DNA from: Methanohalobium evestigatum Z-7303
GTDB taxonomy: Archaea; Halobacteriota; Methanosarcinia; Methanosarcinales; Methanosarcinaceae
Direction of reading: 5' to 3'
DNA length: 64,000 nucleotides
Assembly: GCF_000196655.1 (NCBI RefSeq)
Contig: NC_014253.1
Location: 1,178,001-1,242,000, forward strand
This document shows, one piece after another, positions 34,982 through 43,718 of the stretch. How positions within the stretch are numbered: the stretch's first letter is position 1; each line of letters begins with the position of its first letter. The notes under the pieces are model-generated. The model had not been told where the DNA came from and made no database searches. It worked only from the letters and a program-made list of their open reading frames with translations. The translations under genes were made by a program, and so were the position numbers.

Positions 34982-35317
34982 TTGGATTGTATAATCACCA
35001 TGATGGAAATAAAAAATGGAAAACGTTACAACACGGAAACCGCAACAGAACTTGCAGAATACAAAAACATGGGTGACACAAGTAATGTGTTCTATATGAG
35101 GGAGACCCTCTATAAAACACCCAAAGGCAACTACTTCATAGTAGGTTTCGGTAGAGGTATGAGTAAATACGGAATACGTCCCGGTCCTGGACCCGGTTGT
35201 ATCGAAGATACAAAGCTTATACCACTAACACAAGCTGAAGCTTTCGCATGGTGTGAGAAAACAGGCAACTATGACGTCATCGAAAAAGAATTCAATGACG
35301 TCCTTGAAGATGCCTGA
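34982..35317 (+). CDS. Small hypothetical protein
   Basis: 111 residues from TTG 34982 or 104-105 from ATG 35000/35003. The core reads IKNGKRYNTETATELAEYKN, YMRETLYKTPKGNYFIVGFG, then LIPLTQAEAFAWCEKTG, a pattern I associate with a small uncharacterised family in accessory regions; no function known. AAAGGAAC lies about 8 nt before the TTG, which favours it slightly. The 5' UTR is about 170 nt from the TATA box at 34783. A strong terminator follows. Confidence 0.75.
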   Translation: MDCIITMMEIKNGKRYNTETATELAEYKNMGDTSNVFYMRETLYKTPKGNYFIVGFGRGMSKYGIRPGPGPGCIEDTKLIPLTQAEAFAWCEKTGNYDVIEKEFNDVLEDA

Positions 35318-35335
35318 AACATAGAATAGCCAGCA

Positions 35336-35393
35336 ACTATAGAAGGTAAATGAAACCGGATAATACTACTATAATTTTTACCTTCTATAGTTT
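35336..35393 (+). terminator. Long-stem hairpin after the hypothetical gene
   Basis: ACTATAGAAGGTAAA pairs perfectly with TTTACCTTCTATAGT over 15 bp, with a ~26-nt loop. T-rich sequence follows. Confidence 0.6.
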
Positions 35394-35454
35394 CTACTTT
35401 CGAATAATAAAACATGGATTATAAAAAATAAACGAAAAAATTAGAGGTGTAATT

Positions 35455-36240
35455 ATTTCAGAAAAAACGAAAAATAATAGCAAACTTTCAAACTTAGAAA
35501 ACAAAAACAAACCCAGTTTGTTAATAGGAACAGAATACGAAGATACACAAGTAACGGATATAAGTACAATCAGAGCAAAGGCCCATATACAGCACCCATT
35601 CTTTATACAGTCTATTAGTGCAAACCCATTTGGTGAATTTCAATGGTTAGAAGATGGTCTTGCTTTCGTTAATGAGGAAGAACTTGAGTATGAACCATAT
35701 AACATTGAATCATTGTACAAGAAGATGGTAACTCTCGAATTACTTGGACGTCCTGATGAAGCCGATGAAATCGCCGAACTTATAATAGAACTGGGTACTA
35801 TGAACCGCCGGTTCTTGATGTTCAAAGCAGAAGTATTGTCGAGTAAAGGACGATATGAAGATGCAGTTGAATTGTTCGAAGAAGCTGAAAAACGTGATTC
35901 TCCTGATGATGCTCCCTTGGCAAAAGCGGTCCATCATATACGCTATGGTGAACCTGAGCAAGCTATCGAAGTTTGTAATGATTTGTTGAAGTGGCATCAG
36001 TGTCATGAGGTGTACTATGTCAGAGCATACGTTTATGCTGTAATAGGAAACCTTGAACAGGCTCTGGAAGATATAGATACTGCACTCTATATCAGGGATG
36101 AACTCTGTAACAGCTGGAACTTCAGAGGACTGATAATGGAAAAGATGGGTGACAGAAAGGGAGCAGTAGAATCTTTCAAATATGCTCTAGGAATTGATTC
36201 CGAAAATACAATGGCAACTAGTCATTTAGCAAAATTATGA
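35455..36240 (+). CDS. TPR-repeat protein 2 (non-canonical start)
   Basis: About 261 residues. A Lys/Asn-rich lead is followed by QVTDISTIRAKAHIQHP and five TPR-like units (YKKMVTLELLGRPDEADEIA, YEDAVELFEEAEKRD, PEQAIEVCNDLLKW, LEQALEDIDTALYI, RKGAVESFKYALGID). No ATG, GTG or TTG is in frame between TAA 35422 and TTG 35518, which would cut off the lead. AGAGGTG 35443-35449 is followed 5 nt later by ATT 35455. About 60% similar by eye to the next gene, so a tandem duplication. Confidence 0.8.
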   Translation: MSEKTKNNSKLSNLENKNKPSLLIGTEYEDTQVTDISTIRAKAHIQHPFFIQSISANPFGEFQWLEDGLAFVNEEELEYEPYNIESLYKKMVTLELLGRPDEADEIAELIIELGTMNRRFLMFKAEVLSSKGRYEDAVELFEEAEKRDSPDDAPLAKAVHHIRYGEPEQAIEVCNDLLKWHQCHEVYYVRAYVYAVIGNLEQALEDIDTALYIRDELCNSWNFRGLIMEKMGDRKGAVESFKYALGIDSENTMATSHLAKL

Positions 36241-36249
36241 TTAACATTG

Positions 36250-36335
36250 AAGCGAAGGAGTATTTTGAATATACATCTCAACTCCTTCATAGTAGATATG
36301 TGGAACAGGTTCTATCACCTGTTCTACATTTTATC
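36250..36335 (+). terminator. Double hairpin after TPR gene 2
   Basis: GAAGGAGT/ACTCCTTC, then TGGAACAGGT/ACCTGTTCTACA around TCTATC, followed by TTTTAT. Confidence 0.6.
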
Positions 36336-36379
36336 TATCTAAATAATCTGGATTGAAAAACGAATATGGAGGAATTAAT

Positions 36380-37162
36380 ATAAAAAAACACGAAATGTTG
36401 AAAAACAAAAAACAGACCGATCCAAGGATAGAAAACGACAAATCCAATTTGATATCAAGAATAGTTAAAGAAGACCGACAGGTAACCCATATAAGTTCAA
36501 TAAGAGTAAAAGCCCATTTATACAATTCAAAGTATGAACAACGTCCAGGAGAAGCAATTTTCAATATGTTTCAATTGTTAGAAGAAGGTATTGAAACCGC
36601 TGATGAGGAACTTGAGTCAGACCCAAATAACATTGAAACATTGTACAGGAAAATGACAAATCTTGAATTACTTGAACGCCTAGATGAAGCTGATAAAGTT
36701 GCAGAAGATATACTGTCTCTGAATCCTAAAGACCGCCGGCAAATGATGCTCAAAGCAGATGTGTTGTCGGGTAAAGGCCAGTACAATGATGCAGTTGAAC
36801 TGTTCAAAGAAGCTGAAAAGATGAAATCCTATGCTGATGCTCCTTTGGCAAAAGTGGTTCATCATCTACGTTATGGCGAACATGACCAGGCACTGGAAAT
36901 CTGCAACAATCTTTTGGAAATTGAACAGAATCCTAAAGTATACTATGTCAGAGCATACATTTATACTGTAATCGGAAACTTTGAACAGGCGTTAGAAAAC
37001 ATAAATTCTGCAATCAATTTCAGAGATGGGATCAGTAGCTACTGGAACCTTAAAGGATTGATACTGGAAAATATGGGATACAGGTTGGAAGCAAAAGGAT
37101 GTTTCATGTACACCAAGGGAGTAGATGTTGACAATTCAATGGCAGGTATACATCTAATTTAA
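36380..37162 (+). CDS. TPR-repeat protein 3 (non-canonical start)
   Basis: About 260 residues, paralogous to the previous gene: QVTHISSIRVKAHLYN lead, then TPR units (YRKMTNLELLERLDEADKVA, YNDAVELFKEAEKM, HDQALEICNNLLEI, FEQALENINSAINF). GGAGG lies at 36368-36372. ATA 36380 is 7 nt downstream and gives a Lys-rich lead like TPR 2; ATG 36395 is 22 nt away, and TTG 36353 is upstream of the ribosome binding site. ATA is therefore preferred, with ATG 36395 as the conservative alternative. Confidence 0.8.
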   Translation: MKKHEMLKNKKQTDPRIENDKSNLISRIVKEDRQVTHISSIRVKAHLYNSKYEQRPGEAIFNMFQLLEEGIETADEELESDPNNIETLYRKMTNLELLERLDEADKVAEDILSLNPKDRRQMMLKADVLSGKGQYNDAVELFKEAEKMKSYADAPLAKVVHHLRYGEHDQALEICNNLLEIEQNPKVYYVRAYIYTVIGNFEQALENINSAINFRDGISSYWNLKGLILENMGYRLEAKGCFMYTKGVDVDNSMAGIHLI

Positions 37163-37556
37163 ATTGCAACTGGAATTTGATGCACAGAAGCTTTTGGATA
37201 TACCATTAGTTTGAATCAATTTCAAACGGGTTGTAGTATATTGTTTCTTGCATCTCAAAAATTGATATGTGGGATTTTTACACATATTCCACATTTTTAT
37301 TTTTTCGACCTGAGTACTGAACCTGAGTACTGATAATCAAATATCAATTTATACCTTAGTTAGCTATCATTAGTATTTGTATCTCTGGTTCTTATTTAAC
37401 TTTCAATTTCAATGTTTCATGTAACACTAAAAATAGAGTTAAATCAGGATATCATAATACTTTATAATTTCAATGTTTGATGTCACATAGAAAATGAGCA
37501 AAAATAAATCCTGATATTAATTAATTATCCAAAATAAGGCCATTAATCTTATAAAT
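37163..37556 (+). promoter_or_regulatory. Intergenic: degenerate S-like hairpin, inverted repeats and TATA box
   Basis: AGAAGCTTTTGGATATACC and the following ~110 bp weakly resemble element S and end in a TATGTGG/CCACAT hairpin with T-run (to about 37305). Then come TTTCAATGTT-TCATGT-AACACTAAAA (37407-37432), a second site at 37468-37494, and GGCCATTAATCTTATAAATC (TATA 37548-37555). Same module as at 34.65 kb. Confidence 0.45.
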
Positions 37557-37632
37557 CTGGCAATCATATCATATAATAATTCTAATACAGAATAAATATA
37601 TTATATAATAATAAAAAAACGGAACATCGTTA

Positions 37633-37764
37633 ATGTATATCGTAGTCAAAAAACATTCAACAATCAAATATCTTAACTATAACAATAACAATAACAGCTG
37701 TAGAAACAAAAATACCAATTCAGGTAAAGAAACCGGTTCTTCATATATACATCACCAGGTATAA
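37633..37764 (+). CDS. Possible 43-aa peptide before the zinc-ribbon gene
   Basis: ATG 37633 to TAA 37764, MYIVVKKHSTIKYL then Asn-rich. It is the first ATG after the TATA box at 37548, with AAAACGGAAC 10-12 nt upstream. Low-complexity composition makes it doubtful; it may be an upstream reading frame that affects the next gene. Confidence 0.3.
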   Translation: MYIVVKKHSTIKYLNYNNNNNSCRNKNTNSGKETGSSYIHHQV

Positions 37765-37784
37765 ACAGTTTAGGGGGTTTTAAA

Positions 37785-38114
37785 ACGAAAAAACATCATA
37801 ATAGGAACTCAAGGAAACAGTACCCCACCGAAAAAAAATCAAAAATAACTGCTAAAAAACTGACTGATGCACTTGATAGAGCATTCCTATATTATCTTAA
37901 CGATTTTCGCCGCAAAACTGAGAAATATAAACAGATGGAATGTCCAGAATGTGGAACCCTGAGCGATTGCAACTACACCGAGCTAACTAATAATTTCGAA
38001 GTAATCGGCAGCTGGTCATGCACAAATTGCGGAAGAGAATTCAAGAAAAAAGCATTTAAACAAGATTTGAAAGATGATTTCAGGAAAGCTTTGTTGAGGG
38101 AAATTCCTGACTGA
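37785..38114 (+). CDS. Small zinc-ribbon protein (non-canonical start)
   Basis: Frame ends at TGA 38112-38114. The C-terminal part has MECPECGTLSDCNYTEL, SWSCTNCGREFKKKA and DDFRKALLREIPD: two CxxC knuckles about 25 residues apart, a zinc ribbon. The N-terminal part is basic (TEKKSKITAKKLTDALDRAF, LYYLNDFRRK). ATG 37935 gives only 59 residues and has no ribosome binding site. GGGGG 37773-37777 is followed 7 nt later by ACG 37785, the only near-cognate codon at the right place; the frame is closed by TAA 37725 upstream. Possibly a DNA- or RNA-binding protein. Confidence 0.55.
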   Translation, partial: TKKHHNRNSRKQYPTEKKSKITAKKLTDALDRAFLYYLNDFRRKTEKYKQMECPECGTLSDCNYTELTNNFEVIGSWSCTNCGREFKKKAFKQDLKDDFRKALLREIPD

Positions 38115-38733
38115 TTATTAAATCTTTAGTAGATCTTGACAAATCCAGACAGGAATTCATTAGCAAAGATGTGTCAGGGTTTCTGATCTACTATAGATTT
38201 TTGATACCTTTGGTTTATTTTTGAATATATCCCTCTTAATTCAAATTATCCTGTAAAATATTTGGTATGTCTCCTGTCAGCTCATAAATTAAATTATATC
38301 GGAAATCGTATTGTTGGTTATTCGTTGTTCTTCATGGTGTTTTGACAACTGGTGTTTGTGTATCTTGCAATTATTAGAACCAATCTTCAATTTGCTAAGT
38401 TTCCTCTGCAGCACCTTTAATCTCACAATCGAATCAATTTTTAATGTTTGATGACACATAGAAAATAAAAATGGAGATGAAATATATTATTGTGTATTAT
38501 CTGTAATGTCCATAAAAATCATTCTTGCCTTTAATTTTACTTTTAATATATTTGTAAGTAACATAAATATTCTATTAAGTTCTACAAGTAACAACACAAC
38601 CCCAAAATAATTGAAATCCTGCTTATTCAAGTTCCTACCTATTTTTGAACATCAAACAATCATATTATTCAGAATCGAATCAATAAACAATCAAAATTAA
38701 TATATCCCTTGTTGTTTTTTAGATAGGAATATA
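38115..38733. promoter_or_regulatory. Intergenic region before the glycan locus
   Basis: 619 bp of AT-rich sequence. GTAGATC (near 38131) can pair with GATCTAC (near 38198), and AATGTTTGATG-ACACAT (38440-38466) is a further half-conserved ACATGA-type inverted repeat. No gene is visible. Confidence 0.4.
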
Positions 38734-40176
38734 ATGCGCGAGTATAAGCTGTTTGCCCAGAGGATAATACTGGTAGGACTTACCAGATTCGTGAACAATT
38801 TCAAGGGAGTCATACTGTTGCCTGTACTAACAAAGAACCTCCCTATCCAGGATTACGGTATCTGGGCGCAGGTCATGGTGACCATCGGTATCGTCCCGGG
38901 AATCATGAGCCTTGGATTGCCGGGTGCCATGGCCAGGTTCATGCCCTCTGTTAAGGTCAAAGAAAAGTTCCAGGACATGTTCTACTCGTTTCTATCTGTT
39001 GCTGCTGTAACAGGCATGTTTGCAGCTTTTCTGATATATCTGGCTTCAGGTCCGATTGCCGACCTACTCTTTGACGGCAACGCATTCATAGTTAAATTGC
39101 TCTCGATTGTAGTGTTTTTTGAAACGATTGAGAAGGTGCTGTTTAACTACTTCCGGGCGACTGAACAAATCAAAAAAGACTCAATTTTGCGGTTTTCCAA
39201 GAATTTCCTGATGGTGGTTCTGGTGTCCATATTCGTGCTGCAGGGTGGCGGTCTGCTAGGTGCGATTGCAGGTCTGCTGGCAAAATCGGTTGTTGTGTTT
39301 TTGATGGCGTTTGTTATAATCGTATCACAGCTTGGATTCAAACTACCGAAGTTTGGTGGTCTGAAAGGATACTTAAAATATGGTATACCACTGGTTCCCA
39401 GTAGAATGTCCAGCTGGATTGTAAGGTCCAGTGACCGGTATGTCATCGGAGGTTATCTGGGTACTTCTGCTGTTGGATATTACTCGCCGGGGTATACCCT
39501 CGGCAATATCGTCCAGATGTTTGTAGCACCACTTAATTTCATATTGCCTATGGTCCTTTCTAGACACTACGATGGGGACAACCTTGACGAGGTCAAGAAG
39601 TATCTGGGATACTCCCTGAAATATTTCCTAGCCGTGGCAATACCAGCGGTTTTCGGTTTATCTCTACTTTCAAAACCGATGCTTGTCATCCTGTCAACAC
39701 CTGAAATCGCGGAACAGAGTTATATCATTACTCCTTTTGTAGCTCTTAGTGCACTGCTGTTTGGAGTGTTTGCGGTGTTCAACAAGGTTGCCATGCTTGT
39801 CAAAAAGACCCAAGTCATCGGGATCATCTGGCTGATAGCTGCGGTGCTGAATCTCGGGCTGAACCTGATTCTTGTACCCTATATCGGAATCATCGCAGCC
39901 GCTACTACGACACTATTATCTTTTATTGTGGTGCTTGCTTTCATGGCCTATTATTCCCTGCGGTTTTTCCAGTTTGACATGAATTTCAGATTTATTGTAA
40001 AGAGTCTGGTAGCCTCTCTTTTGATGTCTGGAATTATTTTGATGTGGAGTCCGACAGGTGTATTAAGTACTCTTGCTATAATTGGAGTGTGTGCTGTGTC
40101 TTATTTTGCAGTTCTGGTGCTGTTAAAAGGGTTCAGGAGAGAGGAGATTGAGTTTTTCAAGAGCTTCATACGCTAA
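38734..40176 (+). CDS. Polysaccharide flippase (Wzx/MATE-like)
   Basis: 480 residues with about 14 membrane helices. The N-terminal LVGLTRFVNNFKGVILLPVL, TKNLPIQDYGIWAQ pattern and a central RSSDRYVIGGYLGTSAVGYY loop are standard for polysaccharide-biosynthesis (Wzx-type) flippases. It would move lipid-linked glycan precursors to the outer face. GC content is clearly higher than in genes on either side, so it may be a core gene beside acquired ones. It is the first gene of the glycan locus. Confidence 0.9.
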   Translation: MREYKLFAQRIILVGLTRFVNNFKGVILLPVLTKNLPIQDYGIWAQVMVTIGIVPGIMSLGLPGAMARFMPSVKVKEKFQDMFYSFLSVAAVTGMFAAFLIYLASGPIADLLFDGNAFIVKLLSIVVFFETIEKVLFNYFRATEQIKKDSILRFSKNFLMVVLVSIFVLQGGGLLGAIAGLLAKSVVVFLMAFVIIVSQLGFKLPKFGGLKGYLKYGIPLVPSRMSSWIVRSSDRYVIGGYLGTSAVGYYSPGYTLGNIVQMFVAPLNFILPMVLSRHYDGDNLDEVKKYLGYSLKYFLAVAIPAVFGLSLLSKPMLVILSTPEIAEQSYIITPFVALSALLFGVFAVFNKVAMLVKKTQVIGIIWLIAAVLNLGLNLILVPYIGIIAAATTTLLSFIVVLAFMAYYSLRFFQFDMNFRFIVKSLVASLLMSGIILMWSPTGVLSTLAIIGVCAVSYFAVLVLLKGFRREEIEFFKSFIR

Positions 40177-40301
40177 ATATGTGGCTACTATCCAGATAGA
40201 AAATATTTTTATAAAAGCAAAATTTTATTAATTGCTATTGGTTAAAACTAAGTGAGTCAATATTACCATTATTATGATGAAAAAGTAGAGGAGATGAAAC
40301 T

Positions 40302-41726
40302 ATTAAATCTATTATTCTTGCAGGTGGTTCAGGGACGCGTCTATGGCCACTTAGTCGTGAACAGTATCCAAAGCAGTTCTTAAAACTGGGTGAAACATCG
40401 CTATTTCAGGATACTGTTATTAGATGTTTTAAAGTATCAGATATATCCGAAATCTTTGTTGTAACTAAAAAATCCCAAAAATTTTTTGTATTGGGCCAGA
40501 TTAATGAGCTAGGTTATGAGATCCCTGAAGATAATTTGTTGATAGAACCTGAAGGTAAAAATACACTCCCTGCAATCTATTATGGGGCTCAGGAGATTGA
40601 GAGAAAGTTTGGAAAATCAATTGTTGGAGTATTCCCTTCAGACCATATATTGGACGATGGAGCGATGCAGACAATTTCAGATGTACAGGTATTAACTTCA
40701 GATTATCTTTTAACTTTTGGAATTGTTCCAGATTCACCACAGACCGGTTATGGGTACATAAAACCAGAAGAAGAAATCGATTCTAGAGTTTCTGGATTCA
40801 GAGTTTCTGAATTTAGAGAAAAACCTGATATAGAATACGCTCAACGTTACATGAATGAGGGATGCCTCTGGAATAGTGGTATATTTTTGTTCGACACAGC
40901 TGTGTTCTTTGATGAAGTGATAAAACATGCTCCAGAAATATCCGATACATTCGAATCAAATATTGATTTAGAGGTTATTTATCAACAGGTTCCTTCGGTA
41001 TCTATTGATTATGAAATAATGGAAAAATCAAATAAAGTTGCTGTTGTTAAACTCAACAAAAAATGGAATGATTTAGGTGATTTCAACTCAATATATAATG
41101 AGTTTGAAAAGGATTACAAAGGTAATGTGGTTTATGAATGTGATGATTTTTCAATTGGTTCAACTGATAATCTAATATATTCTGAAAAGAACAAAGCTGT
41201 TTCATTAATCGATGTCAATAACATGGTTGTTGTGGATACTTCGGACGCACTGCTTGTCTGCCCTAAAGAGAGCAGTCAGAAAGTAAAAGAGATTGTAAAT
41301 GGGTTAAAGGAAAGAAATGATGAAAGAGCTTATCTTCACAAATATGTTTACCGTCCTTGGGGTTCATATACTGTAATGGAATCATCTGAAACGCATAAAA
41401 TCAAAAATATAACTGTGATACCGCAGAAATCTCTGAGCATGCAGCTTCACCACCACCGCAGTGAACATTGGGTAGTGGTAAAAGGAATGGCATCTGTAAA
41501 GGTCGATGGTCAGGAATATTTTTTAAGACAGGGTGAGAGTACATTTATTAGGGCAGGTGTAAAACATCGGCTATCAAATCCTGGTAAAGTGCCGCTTGAA
41601 ATCATCGAAGTACAGCTTGGAGAATATGTGGGAGAAGATGATATCGTCCGGTTTGATGATGATTACGGAAGGGAAAATGTAACTTACCCAAATTTTAGTA
41701 TAAATAGGAAAAATGTACATAATTAA
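40302..41726 (+). CDS. manC: Mannose-1-phosphate guanylyltransferase (ManC/AlgA type II), ATT start
   Basis: 475 residues. Makes GDP-mannose for glycan assembly. From ATT 40302 the frame reads (M)KSIILAGGSGTRLWPLSREQ, the nucleotidyltransferase signature that begins essentially every ManC/AlgA. The next canonical start, TTG 40491, would delete that site. TGA 40278 closes the frame upstream, and no ATG, GTG or TTG lies between. GAGGAGAT ends 7-8 nt before the ATT. The pyrophosphorylase domain spans 1-270 (FREKPD, GCLWNSGIFLFD). The C-terminal cupin with VYRPWGSYTVME and QLHHHRSEHWVVVKG is the phosphomannose-isomerase-type domain of bifunctional enzymes. Confidence 0.9.
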   Translation: MKSIILAGGSGTRLWPLSREQYPKQFLKLGETSLFQDTVIRCFKVSDISEIFVVTKKSQKFFVLGQINELGYEIPEDNLLIEPEGKNTLPAIYYGAQEIERKFGKSIVGVFPSDHILDDGAMQTISDVQVLTSDYLLTFGIVPDSPQTGYGYIKPEEEIDSRVSGFRVSEFREKPDIEYAQRYMNEGCLWNSGIFLFDTAVFFDEVIKHAPEISDTFESNIDLEVIYQQVPSVSIDYEIMEKSNKVAVVKLNKKWNDLGDFNSIYNEFEKDYKGNVVYECDDFSIGSTDNLIYSEKNKAVSLIDVNNMVVVDTSDALLVCPKESSQKVKEIVNGLKERNDERAYLHKYVYRPWGSYTVMESSETHKIKNITVIPQKSLSMQLHHHRSEHWVVVKGMASVKVDGQEYFLRQGESTFIRAGVKHRLSNPGKVPLEIIEVQLGEYVGEDDIVRFDDDYGRENVTYPNFSINRKNVHN

Positions 41727-41774
41727 CCTTAATTAAGAATTATTAGACCAATTGTTCCATGTAAAAACATAAAT

Positions 41775-42617
41775 AATTGGCTCTGTAGAAACCAGGTTCT
41801 GATAAAACTCTCTAATTCTGAAATGATTTAAGATAAATTACTCCTTTTTGGTTTTAAGCCAAAATAAAAAAGGAGCAATTATGAAGAAAAAGAACATATA
41901 CCTTAAATTTATCGATGAAACTTTAAAAATCATTCGTAGAAATAGGCTTCCATTGTATTCAAGTAAGTACTCGAAACAGGATTATAACCAGCACCAGTTA
42001 ATGGTGATGGTGCTGTTTAAAGATTACATAGTTACCGATTACAAGAGATTTACCCAATTACTAGAACTCATGTATCCAGTTATAGACAAACTGGAACTCG
42101 AAAAAAGTTCCTTTTTTACTATCACAAAAAATTATTATCTTGGATACCTCCTTCAAATTCGGATGGATACTCCAACCAAATAATGAAATTGTTCTATAAA
42201 CGGGGTGATAGCCCCTGTATAGTAGTAGCAGATGCTTCAGGTATAACTAGCTGTTATGCTGTTCATTACTATTCATGGAGAACTGATTTATATCGGAAAA
42301 TTTTCCTGAAATCTTTTATAGCAGTTGATACTGACAAGCAGATTATAATAAAAGGTAAAATCATCAAAAAACCCACAAATGACTCCTAACATGCAAAAAC
42401 TCTGCTTAAACAATGTAAAAGGGTTAAAAAACCATATTATTATGTCATGGATAAAGCTTATGATTTAGATTATATCCATGAACTGATAATAGATGAATTA
42501 GGTTCTTCTGCTATTATTCCTTTAAGAAACAAATCTAGGAAGAAAATCAACGGTAAATATAGGAAAGAGATGTACATAGATTTTAGAGGATTTCGATTAA
42601 CCACTGATTTTTACTAA
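41775..42617 (+). pseudogene. Degenerate DDE transposase, interrupted by an IS5-type element
   Basis: From ATG 41881 the frame gives KQDYNQHQLMVMVLFKDYIV and then ends at 42181. A second frame (from 42183) gives VVADASGITSCYAVHYYSWR, and a third stretch gives YYVMDKAYDLDYIHELIIDE and IIPLRNKSRKKINGKYRKEM. Together these are a DDE_Tnp_1 (IS5/IS4-like) transposase with two breaks. The C-terminal part stops at about 42587, where the next element begins. Confidence 0.7.
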
Positions 42618-43718
42618 TTTTGTGACTTTAGAGATATTTAAGGTTAATTTGTATTTCTAACAGTTGATTTTTAGCTATTTTGATGTTGATTTAACCATGG
42701 GCTAGTGTCCGCTATCCCATGGTTAAATCACTCCTTTGCTCCTTAATGTACTCAATTGATACAGGTTGAATCCGAAGGCCGTAAACAGCATTTTTAGGTT
42801 CACTCGTTTCATAGTAGTAACGAGTGTGGTTCCTGCTTTGAATACTCCTTTTGTAACCGCATATACCCTTTCACCGGTTACTCTAATAGCGCTGATTCTA
42901 CTGTTTCTTAATATTTCTCTCTGCATAGTAGCATCGTAACCCTGAGGGTTTGTACCGAAGTATCCCTTATCTCTATACACAACCTCATCCTCTCTTGAAA
43001 GATCGACTTTGTTATCATGGACTGTTGCTGTTGTGGTTTCGAATCTTCTAATCAGTTGATAATCCGTATCGATGATTGTATGTAGCTTGTAACCGAAATG
43101 AGATTTACCACTCTTCTTAGCCCATGTACCATCTTTGCTTCGTCTGGTCTTTGCTTCATTCCCACGGGGCTTGTCAGCCCCGGCATGTCCTGGGTCGGAA
43201 TGAATGAACGTGGCGTCCTGGATCATTCCTTTCTTGATCTTGAGTCCAAGCGAATCGAGTTGTCTCTGCAACTCTCTCCATACCTCTTTTTCCTTGTTAG
43301 TATCGATGATCCTCTTCCTGAACAACCAGACAGTTGTACTGTCTGGTATGTATTCAGGGAATTTGAGGAAATGTCTGAACGAAATCCTGTCGATACACTG
43401 TTTCTCAATCTCCTGATCAGATAACCCATGCCACTGCTGAAGTATCAGCATCTTGAGCATGACGATAACGTCAGCTTCGGGTCTACCGCCCGAAGCCGAC
43501 CTGTTGGTATACATCGATTCCAGTATAGGTCTGAATTTCTTCCAATCGATCAAAGCTTCAACTTCAGCAAGCTTATCCCCTACAGCAATAAGACGTTTAT
43601 ATTCTTCGTTAAGAGCAAAATCAGTAAATGTATCCATATTAAATATTTCAAATCAATTCTATATAAAGTTAACAGAATTCAATCCATGTTAATGATAGTT
43701 TATCGAAATCCTCTATAG
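42587..43718 (-). mobile_element. IS5-family insertion sequence
   Basis: About 1.13 kb bounded by inverted ends TAGAGGATTTCGATTAA (left) and TTTATCGAAATCCTCTA (right). It carries one intact transposase on the minus strand and inserted into the older transposase to its left. Exact ends and target duplication need alignment. Bases 43719-43998 (280 bp) right of it hold no clear gene; a 37-codon frame at 43805-43918 is not recognised. Confidence 0.75.
42723..43637 (-). CDS. IS5-family transposase
   Basis: 304 residues, full length. N-terminal DUF772-type region (SDQEIEKQCIDRISFRHFLK, DSTTVWLFRKRI), then the DDE catalytic core: QDATFIHSDPGHAG (first Asp), EVVYRDKGYFG (second Asp), and the GERVYAVTKGVFK region carrying the Glu. 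The C-terminus is RVNLKMLFTAFGFNLYQL. No breaks, so potentially active. GC content is higher than in the flanks. Confidence 0.93.
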   Translation of the reverse strand: MDTFTDFALNEEYKRLIAVGDKLAEVEALIDWKKFRPILESMYTNRSASGGRPEADVIVMLKMLILQQWHGLSDQEIEKQCIDRISFRHFLKFPEYIPDSTTVWLFRKRIIDTNKEKEVWRELQRQLDSLGLKIKKGMIQDATFIHSDPGHAGADKPRGNEAKTRRSKDGTWAKKSGKSHFGYKLHTIIDTDYQLIRRFETTTATVHDNKVDLSREDEVVYRDKGYFGTNPQGYDATMQREILRNSRISAIRVTGERVYAVTKGVFKAGTTLVTTMKRVNLKMLFTAFGFNLYQLSTLRSKGVI

